Below are positions 1 to 8,032 of a stretch of DNA of 20,927 nt, piece by piece. This DNA comes from a virus. The position numbers were made by a program, and so were the translations under genes. The stretch's first letter is position 1. Each line of letters begins with the position of its first letter. The stretch lies in IMG/VR virus record IMGVR_UViG_3300042691_017568, positions 1 through 20,927 of that record. One strand, written 5' to 3'. Below the pieces are notes generated by a model. The model had not been told where the DNA came from. It ran no database searches and saw only the letters and a list, made by a program, of their open reading frames with translations.

Positions 1-42
1 ATTCCATCCATCATATTGACCGTTATGCAGGTGTACGTATGA
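1..42 (+). CDS. 3' end of an upstream gene (partial)
   Basis: The first 42 bases are open in frame 1 and end at a TGA (40-42) that overlaps the ATG of the tail-fibre gene at 39 in the ATGA arrangement used throughout this genome. Frame 3, the frame of the fibre gene itself, is also open back to the window edge, so the upstream gene's frame is uncertain. Nothing can be said about its product from about 13 codons. Confidence 0.3.
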   Translation: MPSIILTVMQVYV

Positions 43-839
43 GCGTATTTCTTTCCCCGCTGGCCGGTGCTGGAGCGCAGTTTTTTGACGGCGCTGGCAA
101 CCCGTTGGCCGGTGGCAAAATCTTTACCTATACCGCTGGCACCACCACGCCTGAAGCGACGTATACCAGCGTGTCGGGTGGCACGGCGCATACCAACCCT
201 ATTGTCCTAAATTCCGAAGGTAGGGTCGTTAGCGAGATTTGGCTAACTGAATCGGTCAGTTACAAGTTCATCCTGACCAACTCAGCCAACGTGCAGATCG
301 GCACGTATGACGACATCTCAGGCGTCAACGATTTGACGGTATCGGGTATCTCATGGGCCAACGTCACGGGCACCCCGACGACGCTGGCGGGGTATGGCAT
401 TACCGATGCGCTGTCTACGTCGGTAGCCGCTGCAACCTATGCGCCGATTGCTAGCCCGACCTTTACCGGCACCGCGTTGATCCCTGACAACGCGCCGAGC
501 AACACGAACTATCCGGTCGGCTATCGAGAAGCGCCGCTAAACAGCAAAACCGGCAACTACACGCTGATTGCGTCGGATGCGGGCAAGACGATTACGATGA
601 ATGGCACCAGCTTGACGCTGACCATTCCGGCTAACGCGTCAGTTCCGTTTGCAACCGGCACAGTGTTTATTGCTATCAACGTCAACAGTTCGCCGCTATC
701 CATTGCCATTACGTCGGATACCCTGACGCTTGTGAACAGCACGACGACCGGCACCCGCACGTTGGCTCAAAACGGCGTAGCGACCTGTATCAAAATCGGC
801 GCGACCTCGTGGCTGATTAGCGGAGCGGGTTTGACCTAA
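39..839 (+). CDS. Tail-fibre / receptor-binding protein
   Basis: A 266-residue virion protein. The N-terminus (about residues 1-95) has the widespread phage fibre-attachment pattern: QFFDGAGNPLAGGKIFTY, then AGTTTPEATYTS, then a segment ending in EIWL..SVSYKFILT and a D-I pair. A linker with YAPIASPTFTGT follows (about 130-147), a motif typical of trimeric tail fibres. The C-terminal part (about 165-266) is beta-rich and ends in W-x-ISGAGLT, as in many fibre tips. An AGGTG ribosome site lies six bases before the ATG at 39, and the stop overlaps the next ATG by one base (TAATG). The role in host binding is inferred from family patterns. No reverse transcriptase or template repeat for tropism switching is present in the window. 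Confidence 0.85.
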   Translation: MSVFLSPLAGAGAQFFDGAGNPLAGGKIFTYTAGTTTPEATYTSVSGGTAHTNPIVLNSEGRVVSEIWLTESVSYKFILTNSANVQIGTYDDISGVNDLTVSGISWANVTGTPTTLAGYGITDALSTSVAAATYAPIASPTFTGTALIPDNAPSNTNYPVGYREAPLNSKTGNYTLIASDAGKTITMNGTSLTLTIPANASVPFATGTVFIAINVNSSPLSIAITSDTLTLVNSTTTGTRTLAQNGVATCIKIGATSWLISGAGLT

Positions 840-1483
840 TGAGCGGCGCGATCTTAGCGGGATTCATCATAGGCACGACCGGCGGGGCCGGTGCGGGCGT
901 CTATGACTATTCCGAACCGGGGTCAGGCGTTCAGGTTATTCCGTCCGGTGCGCTAGGCGTCACCATCGAAGTTTGGGGCGCGGGTGGCGGTGGTGGCTAC
1001 GGGTATCTCGGCGAAATCGCACCAGGCGAGCCTGAAGTGTTCCCCGGCGGTGGCGGTGGTGCCGGTGGCTATAGCAAGACTATTTTGGTGCTGACTGGGC
1101 CGGATAGCGGCAAAACAATTAATTACATTGTAGGATCAGGCGGGCAGGGTGGCACCGGATTCTCGCCAAACGGTGAGCCTGGGACGTTCTCTAACGTGTC
1201 GAGCGGCACGTCAGGCACGCCGTATACGATTACGACTATGACGGGCTTTCCGGGCAACGGCGGCGACTCAGGGCAGTTTGCCCAGCAGGGCGCTGGCGGT
1301 GTGGCGACGGGCGGCAACACGACCAATACGACGGGTGCCGGTGGGGCGCTCTTTACGCAAGCTGGAGCGACAGGAACGGCTGGCGTTGGTGGCCTAACGG
1401 CAGGCGCGGGTGGTAATGGCGGCGAGTTTTTTGACGGCGATGCGGGGCTAAATGGCCGCGTGCGCATGGTCTTTACATTCTAA
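839..1483 (+). CDS. Glycine-rich fibre-tip-like protein
   Basis: A 214-residue protein built from glycine-rich repeats (GGGGGYGYLGE, GGGGGAGGYSK, GSGGQGGTGF, TGAGGALF, GAGGNGGEFF), ending in a short strand with RVRMVFTF. This composition and the closing strand are typical of the Gly-rich domain of phage fibre-tip or adhesin proteins, where polyglycine helices form the receptor-contacting end. Its start overlaps the stop of the fibre gene, which implies translational coupling and a shared structure. It may be a separate fibre tip or a chaperone-like accessory; the sequence does not decide. Its third-position GC is visibly higher than in the ejection-type genes downstream, which mostly reflects the glycine codons. 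Confidence 0.7.
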   Translation: MSGAILAGFIIGTTGGAGAGVYDYSEPGSGVQVIPSGALGVTIEVWGAGGGGGYGYLGEIAPGEPEVFPGGGGGAGGYSKTILVLTGPDSGKTINYIVGSGGQGGTGFSPNGEPGTFSNVSSGTSGTPYTITTMTGFPGNGGDSGQFAQQGAGGVATGGNTTNTTGAGGALFTQAGATGTAGVGGLTAGAGGNGGEFFDGDAGLNGRVRMVFTF

Positions 1484-1491
1484 GGTGACAC

Positions 1492-1827
1492 ATGGCAGTT
1501 AGCGTCAAAGTCCTGATCCCGGCAAAAAATGCCGAAAACAGTCAAACCTCGCAGTACACGGCGACCAACGTGTCGGCGATTATTGACAAGTTTACGGCGA
1601 CCAACTACGACACGTCGGCTCGGACCATTTCGGTCAACCTTGTGACGCAGTTTGATAACGCCGGCAACCAGAACCTAATTATCAAAAGCAAGACCCTGCT
1701 GCCCTCAGAAACGTACACGTTCCCTGAGATTGTGGGTCACGTCCTAGCCCCCGGCGGGTCGATTTCCACAATTGCTTCTGCGGCGACGGCGATTAACATC
1801 CGCGCTTCGGGTCGGGAGATTTCGTGA
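1492..1827 (+). CDS. Small conserved phage structural-region protein
   Basis: A 111-residue protein with no catalytic motif. It is rich in Thr, Ser, Ala and Asn and in alternating hydrophobic residues, suggesting an all-beta fold (TISVNLVTQF, ETYTFPEIVGHVLAPGG). Proteins of this kind are common among fibre genes of phages with the same fibre N-terminus, but I cannot assign a function. An AAGGTG ribosome site precedes the ATG at 1492. The end overlaps the GTG of the next gene in a GTGA arrangement. Confidence 0.7.
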   Translation: MAVSVKVLIPAKNAENSQTSQYTATNVSAIIDKFTATNYDTSARTISVNLVTQFDNAGNQNLIIKSKTLLPSETYTFPEIVGHVLAPGGSISTIASAATAINIRASGREIS

Positions 1828-2696
1828 CCGGACTCGCAACAGTGGCTGAAACAGCACTGCGGGCGATTCAGTCGCCAGAGCAGGCTGAAGCCGCGTTGCT
1901 TGAGTTACCGCAGGCGGATTGCCCTGTGGCGCACTATTTCGGCCCCGGCGTAGTTATTCGAGAAGTCCGTATGGCAGCGGGCACGCTTGCCGTAGGCCAT
2001 AAACAAAAGTTCCCTCATTTAAACATTTTAGTGCAGGGTAAAGTTGCCATGCTTGCCGATGATGGCAGCATTCGGACGCTTGAAGCGCCATTGATTTATA
2101 CCGGGCAGCCTGGCCGCAAGGTTGGCTATGTACTGGAAGACGTGGTTTGGCAAAACGTCTACAGCACTGAATTGGCCGATCCAGCGACAGTTGAACAGCA
2201 CTTTATTGAAAAAAGCGATACGTGGCAGCAGCACGCGCTAACCCGTAAAGCCGAAAGTGAGTTTAGCCGCGCCGTAGACCGGCAGGACTTCGATTGCTTG
2301 TTGCTGGAATTGGGCGTCACGAAAGAAGACGTGCAAGCACAAGTCGAAAATCCAAACGATCAGATTTTAGTCGCTTGCGGAATTGTCCGGGTAGATGACT
2401 CAGCCATCCACGGAAAAGGGCTGTTTGTAACGGCTCCCGTTAAAGCTGGCGATGTAATTTGCCCTGCTCGAATTGCCGGGAAACGTACCCAAGCCGGGCG
2501 TTATGTAAATCATTCTGTGACGCCAAACTCGCAGATGATGATGCGTGAAAGCGGCGATATTGATTTGGTTGCCTTATGCGATCTTGACGGATGCCAAGGT
2601 GGTAGCGTAGGGCAGGAACTTACGATAGATTACCGTAAAACTTTGTTGTTATCCGGCGTTGCGACCGCCGGTCAGGAGTTACCATGTCAGCCATAG
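1824..2696 (+). CDS. Cupin + SET-domain protein (putative methyltransferase)
   Basis: A 290-residue two-part protein. Residues about 35-130 look like a cupin-type beta barrel (HYFGPGVVIREVRMAAGT, GHKQKFPHLNILVQGKV, then a proline-glycine turn and VWQNVYST). Residues about 183-275 carry the three hallmark SET motifs: HGKGLFV near the start, RYVNHSVTPNS in the middle, and GQELTIDYRK near the end, the NHS..PN and ELxxDY pair that forms the SET pseudoknot and binds S-adenosylmethionine. SET enzymes methylate lysines; no substrate can be inferred here. The GTG start at 1824 has GGAG upstream and overlaps the previous stop (GTGA). The end overlaps the next gene by 13 bases. Finding it inside a virion-protein block suggests action on a virion or host protein, but this is inference. 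Confidence 0.75.
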   Translation: MTGLATVAETALRAIQSPEQAEAALLELPQADCPVAHYFGPGVVIREVRMAAGTLAVGHKQKFPHLNILVQGKVAMLADDGSIRTLEAPLIYTGQPGRKVGYVLEDVVWQNVYSTELADPATVEQHFIEKSDTWQQHALTRKAESEFSRAVDRQDFDCLLLELGVTKEDVQAQVENPNDQILVACGIVRVDDSAIHGKGLFVTAPVKAGDVICPARIAGKRTQAGRYVNHSVTPNSQMMMRESGDIDLVALCDLDGCQGGSVGQELTIDYRKTLLLSGVATAGQELPCQP

Positions 2697-3379
2697 CTGC
2701 TGCAATCGTTACCAGTGCTGCCGTCGGTGCTTATAGCGCAAAAAAAGGCGCTAAAGCACAAGTTCAGGCAACTGAACAGGCAACTGATGTACAACGCCAG
2801 ATTTTTGAAAAACAAACGGAACTTGCAGAGCCGTTTCGTCAGGCTGGCATTACGTCGCAAAATGAATTGATGCGCCTCCTTGGAATTGGGGGGGATAAAA
2901 CTGCAACCGATTACGGAATGTTAACCCGTGGGTTTCGTCCTGAAGATTTGACGATGGACCCTGGTTATGCATTCCGGTTAGCTGAAGGTGAAAAAGCCTT
3001 GGCTCGAATGCAGTCGGCGCGTGGGCAGTATCTCGGTGGTGGAGCAATCCGAGCCGGTGTGCGTTATGGGCAAGAAATGGGATCGCAGGAATACATGAAT
3101 GCCTTTAACCGCGCCCAAGCGCAATTGGGCACGCGTCTTGGTGCTTTAGGAAGTTTGTATGGGGCTGGTCAAGCCGCAACACAACAAGTTGCGGGACAAG
3201 CGGGAGAGTATGGTTCAAACGTAGGTAACTTGCTTACCGCTGGCGGCGCTGCTCGTGCATCTGGATATGCGGGTATGGCTAACGCGCTGAACCAAGCACT
3301 AGGCACTGGTCTTAACTATTATCAAGGCCAACAATGGCTTAATAAAATGTATCCGTCGGCTCCGCCGCCTGCTGGTTAA
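2684..3379 (+). CDS. Internal virion / DNA-transfer protein
   Basis: A 231-residue protein with an N-terminal hydrophobic stretch (about residues 3-18), then an acidic and glutamine-rich helical region (about 20-60), then an alanine/glycine-rich C-terminal half rich in short helices (GAGQAATQQVAGQAGEYGSN). This make-up is common in small internal or ejection proteins of podoviruses, which leave the capsid to build a channel across the host envelope. AGGAG precedes the ATG at 2684 and the gene overlaps the SET gene by 13 bases. The two genes that follow also look like ejection proteins, which supports the call. The exact role is not shown by the sequence. Confidence 0.6.
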   Translation: MSAIAAAIVTSAAVGAYSAKKGAKAQVQATEQATDVQRQIFEKQTELAEPFRQAGITSQNELMRLLGIGGDKTATDYGMLTRGFRPEDLTMDPGYAFRLAEGEKALARMQSARGQYLGGGAIRAGVRYGQEMGSQEYMNAFNRAQAQLGTRLGALGSLYGAGQAATQQVAGQAGEYGSNVGNLLTAGGAARASGYAGMANALNQALGTGLNYYQGQQWLNKMYPSAPPPAG

Positions 3380-3393
3380 TTTTGGAGTGATTC

Positions 3394-4689
3394 ATGGCTG
3401 TTAATCCACAAATCATTGCTCCGCAAGTTCAGGGTATTCAGCTTGAAAACCCGATGACGTTTGCCCGTAACGCTCTAGCTATGCGGGAGGCTCAGTCACA
3501 AATTGCAGCAAACCAGTTGAAAGTAGCGCGTGCGCAAAAGGCTGCAAATGTTCTTGCCGCAAACAGAGGCAAGTCGATTGATGAAATTGCTAATGCGCTG
3601 CTTGGCGAAGGTTTGGCGGACGAAGCCGAAAATGTGATGAAGTTCGGAACTGCTCGAGGGCAAGCGACCAAAGCGGCCCGAGAGGCAGAAGCTGCAAGTC
3701 TTGCAATTCTTGGAAGTGACGCAGGAGCATTTCTTGACAATCCAGCATTACTTAACAAAGCAACAATTACGCCGTGGGCTGCCTCAATGGTGCAGCGAGG
3801 ACTTTTGACGCCAGACGCATTGCAGCGATTTAACGATCTACCAGACGATCCTGTACAAATTGGAAGCGCCATGCGTCGTTTGCAAGTGCAAGCGTTGACG
3901 CCTGCGCAACAAACTGAAACATCAGTTCTTCAACAAGATTTGGGCGGAACAACTCGCGTGTTGCGTGTTCCGAAACTTGGCGGCAAAGGAGAAGTTGTGC
4001 CGGGAACGGAGGCGACAGTTACTGCGTCTCCAAATCGACAGGGAATTACGATTCTTACCCCGAGCGAAACCGCTCGTGGCAAAAAAGTTGGCGAACTCGG
4101 CGGCGAAGCATTGGTTCAAGACTACAACGCCGCAAGAGCCGCTGTTACTGGCCTTGGCAAAGACTATCAAGTGTTGCAGTTGTTGAAAGAAGGCAAGCCA
4201 ACAACCGGCATTACCGCAGAGTTAGAAACCAACATTGATCGCCTTGTTTCAACATTTGCTGGCGATAGAGAAGCAGCATCAAGAGCATCTGATTCAGAAT
4301 TGCTCGAAGCGTTGCTTGGTCAAGACGTATTCCAGCAATTCCAGTCTTTGGGCGTAGGTGCCAGAGGCTTGGATACGCCGGGCGAACGTGAGTTTTTGAG
4401 AGAAGTTATTTCCGGTCGAAAAACTCTCAATAAAGAAACTCTGGTTCAAATGGCGGAAATGCGTGCCAAGTACAAAGAACAAGCCATTGACTCTTACAAT
4501 GAGCGCGTTCGATCCGGTGAGCTTGACGAATTCTTCCGCGATTTTGGCAGACCGAAGAGAGAGTTTAAAAAGCCGGAGCGTCCTAAATTTACCGACCGTC
4601 CAGTCTCGGTAACAACACCAACCGGGCAAACTTATACATTCCCGAATCAGGCAGCAGCAGACAAATTCCGTAAAGACGCGGGGTTGTAA
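3394..4689 (+). CDS. Internal virion / ejection-type protein
   Basis: A 431-residue, mostly helical, soluble protein without membrane segments. Residues about 20-110 are rich in Ala, Gln and charged residues (probable coiled coil). The middle (about 150-235) holds short beta-like stretches. The C-terminal third is charged, with a motif pattern (LDTPGEREFLREVISG, LNKETLVQMAEMRAKYKEQA, YNERVRSGELDEFF) that I associate with large internal virion proteins of marine and freshwater podoviruses. It ends in basic-proline segments and a TPTGQTYTFPNQ..AADKFRK tail. TTGGAG lies upstream of the ATG. The call rests on position and composition. Confidence 0.5.
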   Translation: MAVNPQIIAPQVQGIQLENPMTFARNALAMREAQSQIAANQLKVARAQKAANVLAANRGKSIDEIANALLGEGLADEAENVMKFGTARGQATKAAREAEAASLAILGSDAGAFLDNPALLNKATITPWAASMVQRGLLTPDALQRFNDLPDDPVQIGSAMRRLQVQALTPAQQTETSVLQQDLGGTTRVLRVPKLGGKGEVVPGTEATVTASPNRQGITILTPSETARGKKVGELGGEALVQDYNAARAAVTGLGKDYQVLQLLKEGKPTTGITAELETNIDRLVSTFAGDREAASRASDSELLEALLGQDVFQQFQSLGVGARGLDTPGEREFLREVISGRKTLNKETLVQMAEMRAKYKEQAIDSYNERVRSGELDEFFRDFGRPKREFKKPERPKFTDRPVSVTTPTGQTYTFPNQAAADKFRKDAGL

Positions 4690-4691
4690 TT

Positions 4692-6377
4692 ATGGCGGTT
4701 GATTACGAAGCGTTAGCAAAAAAGCATGGCGGTCAAGGCGCTGCTGCGCCTTCGCCAGAGAAGGTTGATTATTCAACGCTAGCGCAACAGGCTGGAGGAA
4801 CGCTTGTCAGCGAAATCCCGCAGCGCACCGGACTTGATTTGGCTGCGCAATACGCTGGTGTGATTAACCAAGCGATAGCGCCTTATTTGGTTGCAGCGGC
4901 AGGCGGCGGTGCGGTGGGTGGCATACCTGGCGCAATCGTCGCGCCTGGTTTACTTGGATTAACCGACCTTGCAGCGACGGGCATCAATCTTGGTGCGCAA
5001 GCACTTGGGGCAGAAGGTCGAGTTCCTGTGCCATCGGATGTTATTCGTGGCGGGATCAATGTAGCAGTCCCCGGCGCGCTTCGACAGCCAGAAACGCCCG
5101 CGCAAAGATATGTTGCAACCGGGACGGAAGCGGCCACTGCTGCGTTGACCAGCGCAAATGCGCTTCGTCAACTTGCGCTGCAAACTGGGCCGGGAACTGT
5201 TCGCAACGTTTTGACGACCGCCGGTCAACAACCAGTATCTCAGACAGTTGCGGCGACTACCGGCGCAACGGGTCAACAAGCTTTGATAGAAGAAACTGCG
5301 CCAGATTCGCCTGCTAGAAACCCAGTAGTTGTGGCGGCTGTTGGCGTGTTGGGCACTATGCTCGGTGGCAAACTCGCATTTCGTGGGCCGCAAGGCGTTA
5401 AAGAGTTTTTTGGCAAAGGCACGCCGTCGGAAGAACAAGTTTATCAAGCGGCAAAAAATAAATACCAAGAAGTCGATCAAGCTGGCGTTGCATTCTCCAG
5501 CACTGCTTATGATCGAATGCTGTCGAATTTGAGACAGCGATTAGCGGATGCGGGTTACACCGATCAATCCGCAATTACGTCAGTCGTAAACAAACTAGAG
5601 AAGTTCCGTGGCACTGCGCGTAATTTAACCGATCTCGATACTGCCCGAAGCGATATCACAAAAACGCTTATCAAGTCGCAGGATGAAAACGTCCGGCGAT
5701 TAGGTCACGAGATCGCTGATGAAATTGATGACTTCGTTCTCAACGCATCACCTCAAGATGTGATTAGCGGGAACCTTCCGAATGCACTAAAGAGTTTGAA
5801 TGAAGCGCGTGGCTTGTGGACGCAAGTTAGCCGCAGTGAACAAATGAGCGAATTGTTGCGTCGGGCAAAACTGTCCGATCAGCCACTCGACACTGCTGTG
5901 CGCAACGAATTTAGAACACTTGCTAAGAATGAACGCCGATTCAACAGGTTTAGCCCGGAAGAAAAACAATTCATCTTGAATGTTGTGCAAGGCGGCAAAC
6001 TTGAAAAAGCACTGACCGACTTCAGTGAAGCTCTTTCCGTCCGAAGGTCGCTTGGCGGCACGTTGTATGCTGGCGCTGGAGGATTGGCGACACCTTTTGC
6101 GGCTCAAATTGGACAAATAGACCCATTGACAGCCGCAACAATTATGGGTGGTGTTGCCACTACTCGCGGAGTAACAAGCGTTGCGGCAAATGCGTTGGCT
6201 GCACGTCGAGCAGAACTTGCGGCGCGTGGAATGCGCGGATTCCGTCAGGTTCCAATCGATCCCTTCCAGCGTGCGGTAACTCCACTCACGCTACCAGTAG
6301 CGCAAGCGGCGGTTCGCCCTGGCGATGTAAACTTTTTGAGTCAATCTGAAGTCCTTAACGCTCTGTCTGGGAGATAA
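4692..6377 (+). CDS. Large internal virion / ejection-type protein with hydrophobic segment
   Basis: A 561-residue protein. Its N-terminus (YEALAKKHGGQ...VDYSTLAQQAGG) has two copies of a short D/V-Y-x-L-A-x-x-x-G pattern. Residues about 57-105 form a long Gly/Ala-rich hydrophobic segment (YLVAAAGGGAVGGIPGAIVA, then LLGLTDLAATGINLGAQALG) that could insert into a membrane, as expected of an ejection protein crossing the inner membrane. Residues about 240-460 are charged and helical. A second hydrophobic region lies at about 455-500. It starts two bases after the previous stop. There is no lytic-transglycosylase motif that I can see, so a wall-degrading role is not supported. Confidence 0.5.
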   Translation: MAVDYEALAKKHGGQGAAAPSPEKVDYSTLAQQAGGTLVSEIPQRTGLDLAAQYAGVINQAIAPYLVAAAGGGAVGGIPGAIVAPGLLGLTDLAATGINLGAQALGAEGRVPVPSDVIRGGINVAVPGALRQPETPAQRYVATGTEAATAALTSANALRQLALQTGPGTVRNVLTTAGQQPVSQTVAATTGATGQQALIEETAPDSPARNPVVVAAVGVLGTMLGGKLAFRGPQGVKEFFGKGTPSEEQVYQAAKNKYQEVDQAGVAFSSTAYDRMLSNLRQRLADAGYTDQSAITSVVNKLEKFRGTARNLTDLDTARSDITKTLIKSQDENVRRLGHEIADEIDDFVLNASPQDVISGNLPNALKSLNEARGLWTQVSRSEQMSELLRRAKLSDQPLDTAVRNEFRTLAKNERRFNRFSPEEKQFILNVVQGGKLEKALTDFSEALSVRRSLGGTLYAGAGGLATPFAAQIGQIDPLTAATIMGGVATTRGVTSVAANALAARRAELAARGMRGFRQVPIDPFQRAVTPLTLPVAQAAVRPGDVNFLSQSEVLNALSGR

Positions 6378-6379
6378 CC

Positions 6380-6574
6380 ATGATTCAAGGCGCACTCAAA
6401 TCAAAGATGATCTGGTGGAACGTGTTTCTTGCCGTTCTCGCCTCGCTCGAACTCGTGGCCTCCCACCTGACGACGCTGTTTGGCTCTCAGGTCGCTGCGG
6501 CGATTCTGCTCGTCGGATCGCTCGGCAATGTGGCGCTACGCACCATTACGACGCAGGCTCTTTCGGAGAAGTGA
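6380..6574 (+). CDS. Holin candidate (two membrane segments)
   Basis: A 64-residue protein with a short basic N-terminus (MIQGALKSKMIWW), a first hydrophobic helix (about 12-30), a short turn at a Gly-Ser (about 34-35), a second hydrophobic helix (about 36-55) and a polar C-terminus. The size, two-helix hairpin and position at the head of the lysis genes fit a class II holin, which makes the inner-membrane hole that lets the endolysin out. GGGAG precedes the ATG. A second small membrane protein follows at once, so the holin/antiholin assignment between the two is open. Confidence 0.7.
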   Translation: MIQGALKSKMIWWNVFLAVLASLELVASHLTTLFGSQVAAAILLVGSLGNVALRTITTQALSEK

Positions 6575-6575
6575 C

Positions 6576-6797
6576 GTGGACTATCAGGTGGCGTTTAACA
6601 TTGCAGTGTTGCTTGCAGGAGCCTTGGGAGGATGGGTTCTGCGCTCAGTAACAACGAGCATGGAAAACTTGCAGCGCGATCACAAAGACATGATGAACCA
6701 GTTTGTCCGCCGCGATGACTACAAAGCGGCCCTTGAGCGCATCGAACTAATGCTGATGCGCATTTGGGACCGGCTGGACGACAAGGTAGACAAATGA
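6576..6797 (+). CDS. Small membrane-anchored coiled-coil protein (lysis cassette)
   Basis: A 73-residue protein starting at GTG 6576, one base after the previous stop, with GGAG seven bases upstream. Residues about 6-22 form one hydrophobic helix; the rest is a charged helix (SMENLQRDHKDMMNQFVRRD, then ALERIELMLMRIWDRLDDKV). This N-in, one-helix plus coil plan resembles small lysis-cassette proteins annotated as holin-like or antiholin. It overlaps the spanin gene in an ATGA arrangement. The reading frame is also open upstream of the GTG, but that part antisenses nothing useful and overlaps the holin gene, so the GTG start is preferred. Confidence 0.65.
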   Translation: MDYQVAFNIAVLLAGALGGWVLRSVTTSMENLQRDHKDMMNQFVRRDDYKAALERIELMLMRIWDRLDDKVDK

Positions 6798-7261
6798 TTC
6801 CGTTGTGGGTGTGGCGCTATGCACCACACATGATTGTGGCGGCGTTGTTGGGACTAATCGTAGTCTTTGGGATACACCGGGCGAAGGAGCAAGTCCGTGC
6901 TGAACTTGAGCCGAAGATTGAGAGTTTGGAAACGCAGCTTGCGGCGGAGCGTGCTGACAGAGCGCGTGCGGAGGCTGCTGCAAGTGCGTACCGATCCGAG
7001 ATGGATGCTCTTCGGAGTCGCCCTGTGCCTCGTACTCCTGTCCGGCTGTGCAACGAAACCCGTGCAGTGTCTGCCGACCCAGCCGCCCAAGGAGCTGATG
7101 GTCGAACCACCACCACCGCAGGCGGCAACGAACTTGCTCGAAGCGATTTTGCAGAAGGGCCGGACATCGGCCCCGACCTCTACGCCCTAGCGGCGATGTG
7201 CGATGCGGAGTTCGCCAAACTCCGGGCCTTGCAGAAGTGGGTACGCAATGACGTTCGATGA
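6794..7261 (+). CDS. Rz: Inner-membrane spanin subunit (Rz-like)
   Basis: A 155-residue type II membrane protein: one N-terminal hydrophobic helix (about 11-28, MIVAALLGLIVVFGIH), then a periplasmic coiled coil rich in Ala, Arg and Glu (about 30-72), then the RPVPRTPVRLC segment common in Rz proteins, and a C-terminal helix. Rz pairs with an outer-membrane lipoprotein to fuse the two membranes in the last step of lysis. The ATG at 6794 overlaps the previous TGA. The whole o-spanin gene is nested in the +1 frame inside this gene, as in lambda Rz/Rz1, which strongly supports the call. Its 3' end overlaps the endolysin start by 14 bases. Confidence 0.85.
   Translation: MIPLWVWRYAPHMIVAALLGLIVVFGIHRAKEQVRAELEPKIESLETQLAAERADRARAEAAASAYRSEMDALRSRPVPRTPVRLCNETRAVSADPAAQGADGRTTTTAGGNELARSDFAEGPDIGPDLYALAAMCDAEFAKLRALQKWVRNDVR
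7005..7190 (+). CDS. Rz1: Outer-membrane lipoprotein spanin (Rz1-like), nested
   Basis: A 61-residue lipoprotein in the +1 frame, entirely inside the Rz gene. It starts with a hydrophobic signal (MLFGVALCLVLLSGC) whose lipobox LSGC places the lipidated cysteine at residue 15. The mature part is short and proline-rich (PTQPPKELMVEPPPP), the standard o-spanin composition. The ATG at 7005 is chosen because it starts the signal peptide directly; the frame is open further upstream but that part is arginine-rich and not signal-like. The purine-rich GATCCGAG just upstream may act as a ribosome site. It acts in the outer membrane and bridges to the Rz coiled coil. Confidence 0.85.
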   Translation: MLFGVALCLVLLSGCATKPVQCLPTQPPKELMVEPPPPQAATNLLEAILQKGRTSAPTSTP

Positions 7262-7724
7262 GGCGTTTGCCGCCCTGCTGCTGCACGAGGGGGGTTTTGT
7301 TGACCATCCAGCCGACCCGGGTGGGGCTACCCGATACGGCGTAACGCAGGCTGTCGCACGCTCAGAAGGCTTCAAGGGCGATATGCGGGAATACCCCATG
7401 TCAGAGGCCAAGCGCGTGTACCGCAAACGCTACTGGACGATGCTGCGCCTCGATGACGTACCGCCAGGTATGCGATTCGATTTGTTTGATGCTGCCGTGA
7501 ATTCAGGTACGACACAGGCCATACGCTGGGCACAAAGAATTGTCGGTGTGCCTGATGACGGAAAGGTCGGTCCTGTGACAATTCAGGCACTTAACAACAT
7601 AAACGTAAACAAATTTCTTGCAAAGTATAACGGCGCTAGACTACATTTCCTCACAAGCCTTCCCGGCTGGGCAAATTTTGGTCGGGGTTGGGCGAGGCGA
7701 ATCGCAGATAACCTGATGCGATAG
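7248..7724 (+). CDS. Endolysin, GH108-type muramidase
   Basis: A 158-residue cytoplasmic murein hydrolase. The N-terminus has the GH108 signature: LLLHEGGFVDHPADPGGATRYGVT, with the likely catalytic glutamate at residue 14. The C-terminal half (about 75-140, FDLFDAAVNSG, QRIVGVPDDGKVGPVTIQAL) matches the peptidoglycan-binding partner domain found in this family. It cleaves the glycan strand of the cell wall. No signal peptide is present, so release needs the holin. The ATG at 7248 is preferred over the upstream in-frame start at 7203 because the family begins just before the HEGG motif. It overlaps the Rz gene by 14 bases. Confidence 0.9.
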   Translation: MTFDEAFAALLLHEGGFVDHPADPGGATRYGVTQAVARSEGFKGDMREYPMSEAKRVYRKRYWTMLRLDDVPPGMRFDLFDAAVNSGTTQAIRWAQRIVGVPDDGKVGPVTIQALNNINVNKFLAKYNGARLHFLTSLPGWANFGRGWARRIADNLMR

Positions 7725-7733
7725 GGGGTCTAG

Positions 7734-8030
7734 ATGCGCTCTGACGGCATCCCAAGGCAGTTCCAACTGCTGGGGCATACCATCCAAGTCAGGGTTGTCT
7801 CTCCGAGTCGATGGCGTCACGGCAAAGGCACCGTAGGGATATGGCTGCCGGAGCAGTATCGGATTGACGTGATATCGACTGTGAAAGGTTCTCACCGGCA
7901 ACAAGTTTGGGCGCACGAGGCCATGCACGCGATGCTTGACCTTGCGGGCTATGAGGCGTTGTCGGACGATGAAGTCTTGGTAGATAGGCTAGGCCACTTG
8001 TTGCAGCAAATGCTCACAACAATGGAGTAG
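7734..8030 (+). CDS. Small HEXXH metalloprotease-like protein
   Basis: A 98-residue protein. Residues 60-68 read AHEAMHAML, a zincin HEXXH motif (His61, Glu62, His65), followed at about 79-80 by acidic residues that could supply a third zinc ligand (SDDEVLVDRLGHLL). Small phage proteins with this plan, close to terminase or lysis genes, are common and have no proven substrate. The N-terminal half is beta-like (FQLLGHTIQVRVVSP). GGGGG lies upstream of the ATG. It ends two bases before the next gene. Zinc binding is well supported by the motif; protease activity is inference. Confidence 0.7.
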   Translation: MRSDGIPRQFQLLGHTIQVRVVSPSRWRHGKGTVGIWLPEQYRIDVISTVKGSHRQQVWAHEAMHAMLDLAGYEALSDDEVLVDRLGHLLQQMLTTME

Positions 8031-8032
8031 TC

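Noticed and set aside
39-1483. Diversity-generating retroelement target in the fibre or Gly-rich gene
   Set aside because: No reverse transcriptase gene, no template repeat and no adenine-variable duplicate of the fibre 3' end is seen in the window.
4959-5480. 173-codon minus-strand frame
   Set aside because: Shadow of the ejection-type gene; composition rich in Arg, Cys and Ser with no motif.
6747-7307. 186-codon minus-strand frame
   Set aside because: Lies opposite the Rz/Rz1 and endolysin genes, which are securely identified; no protein-like pattern.
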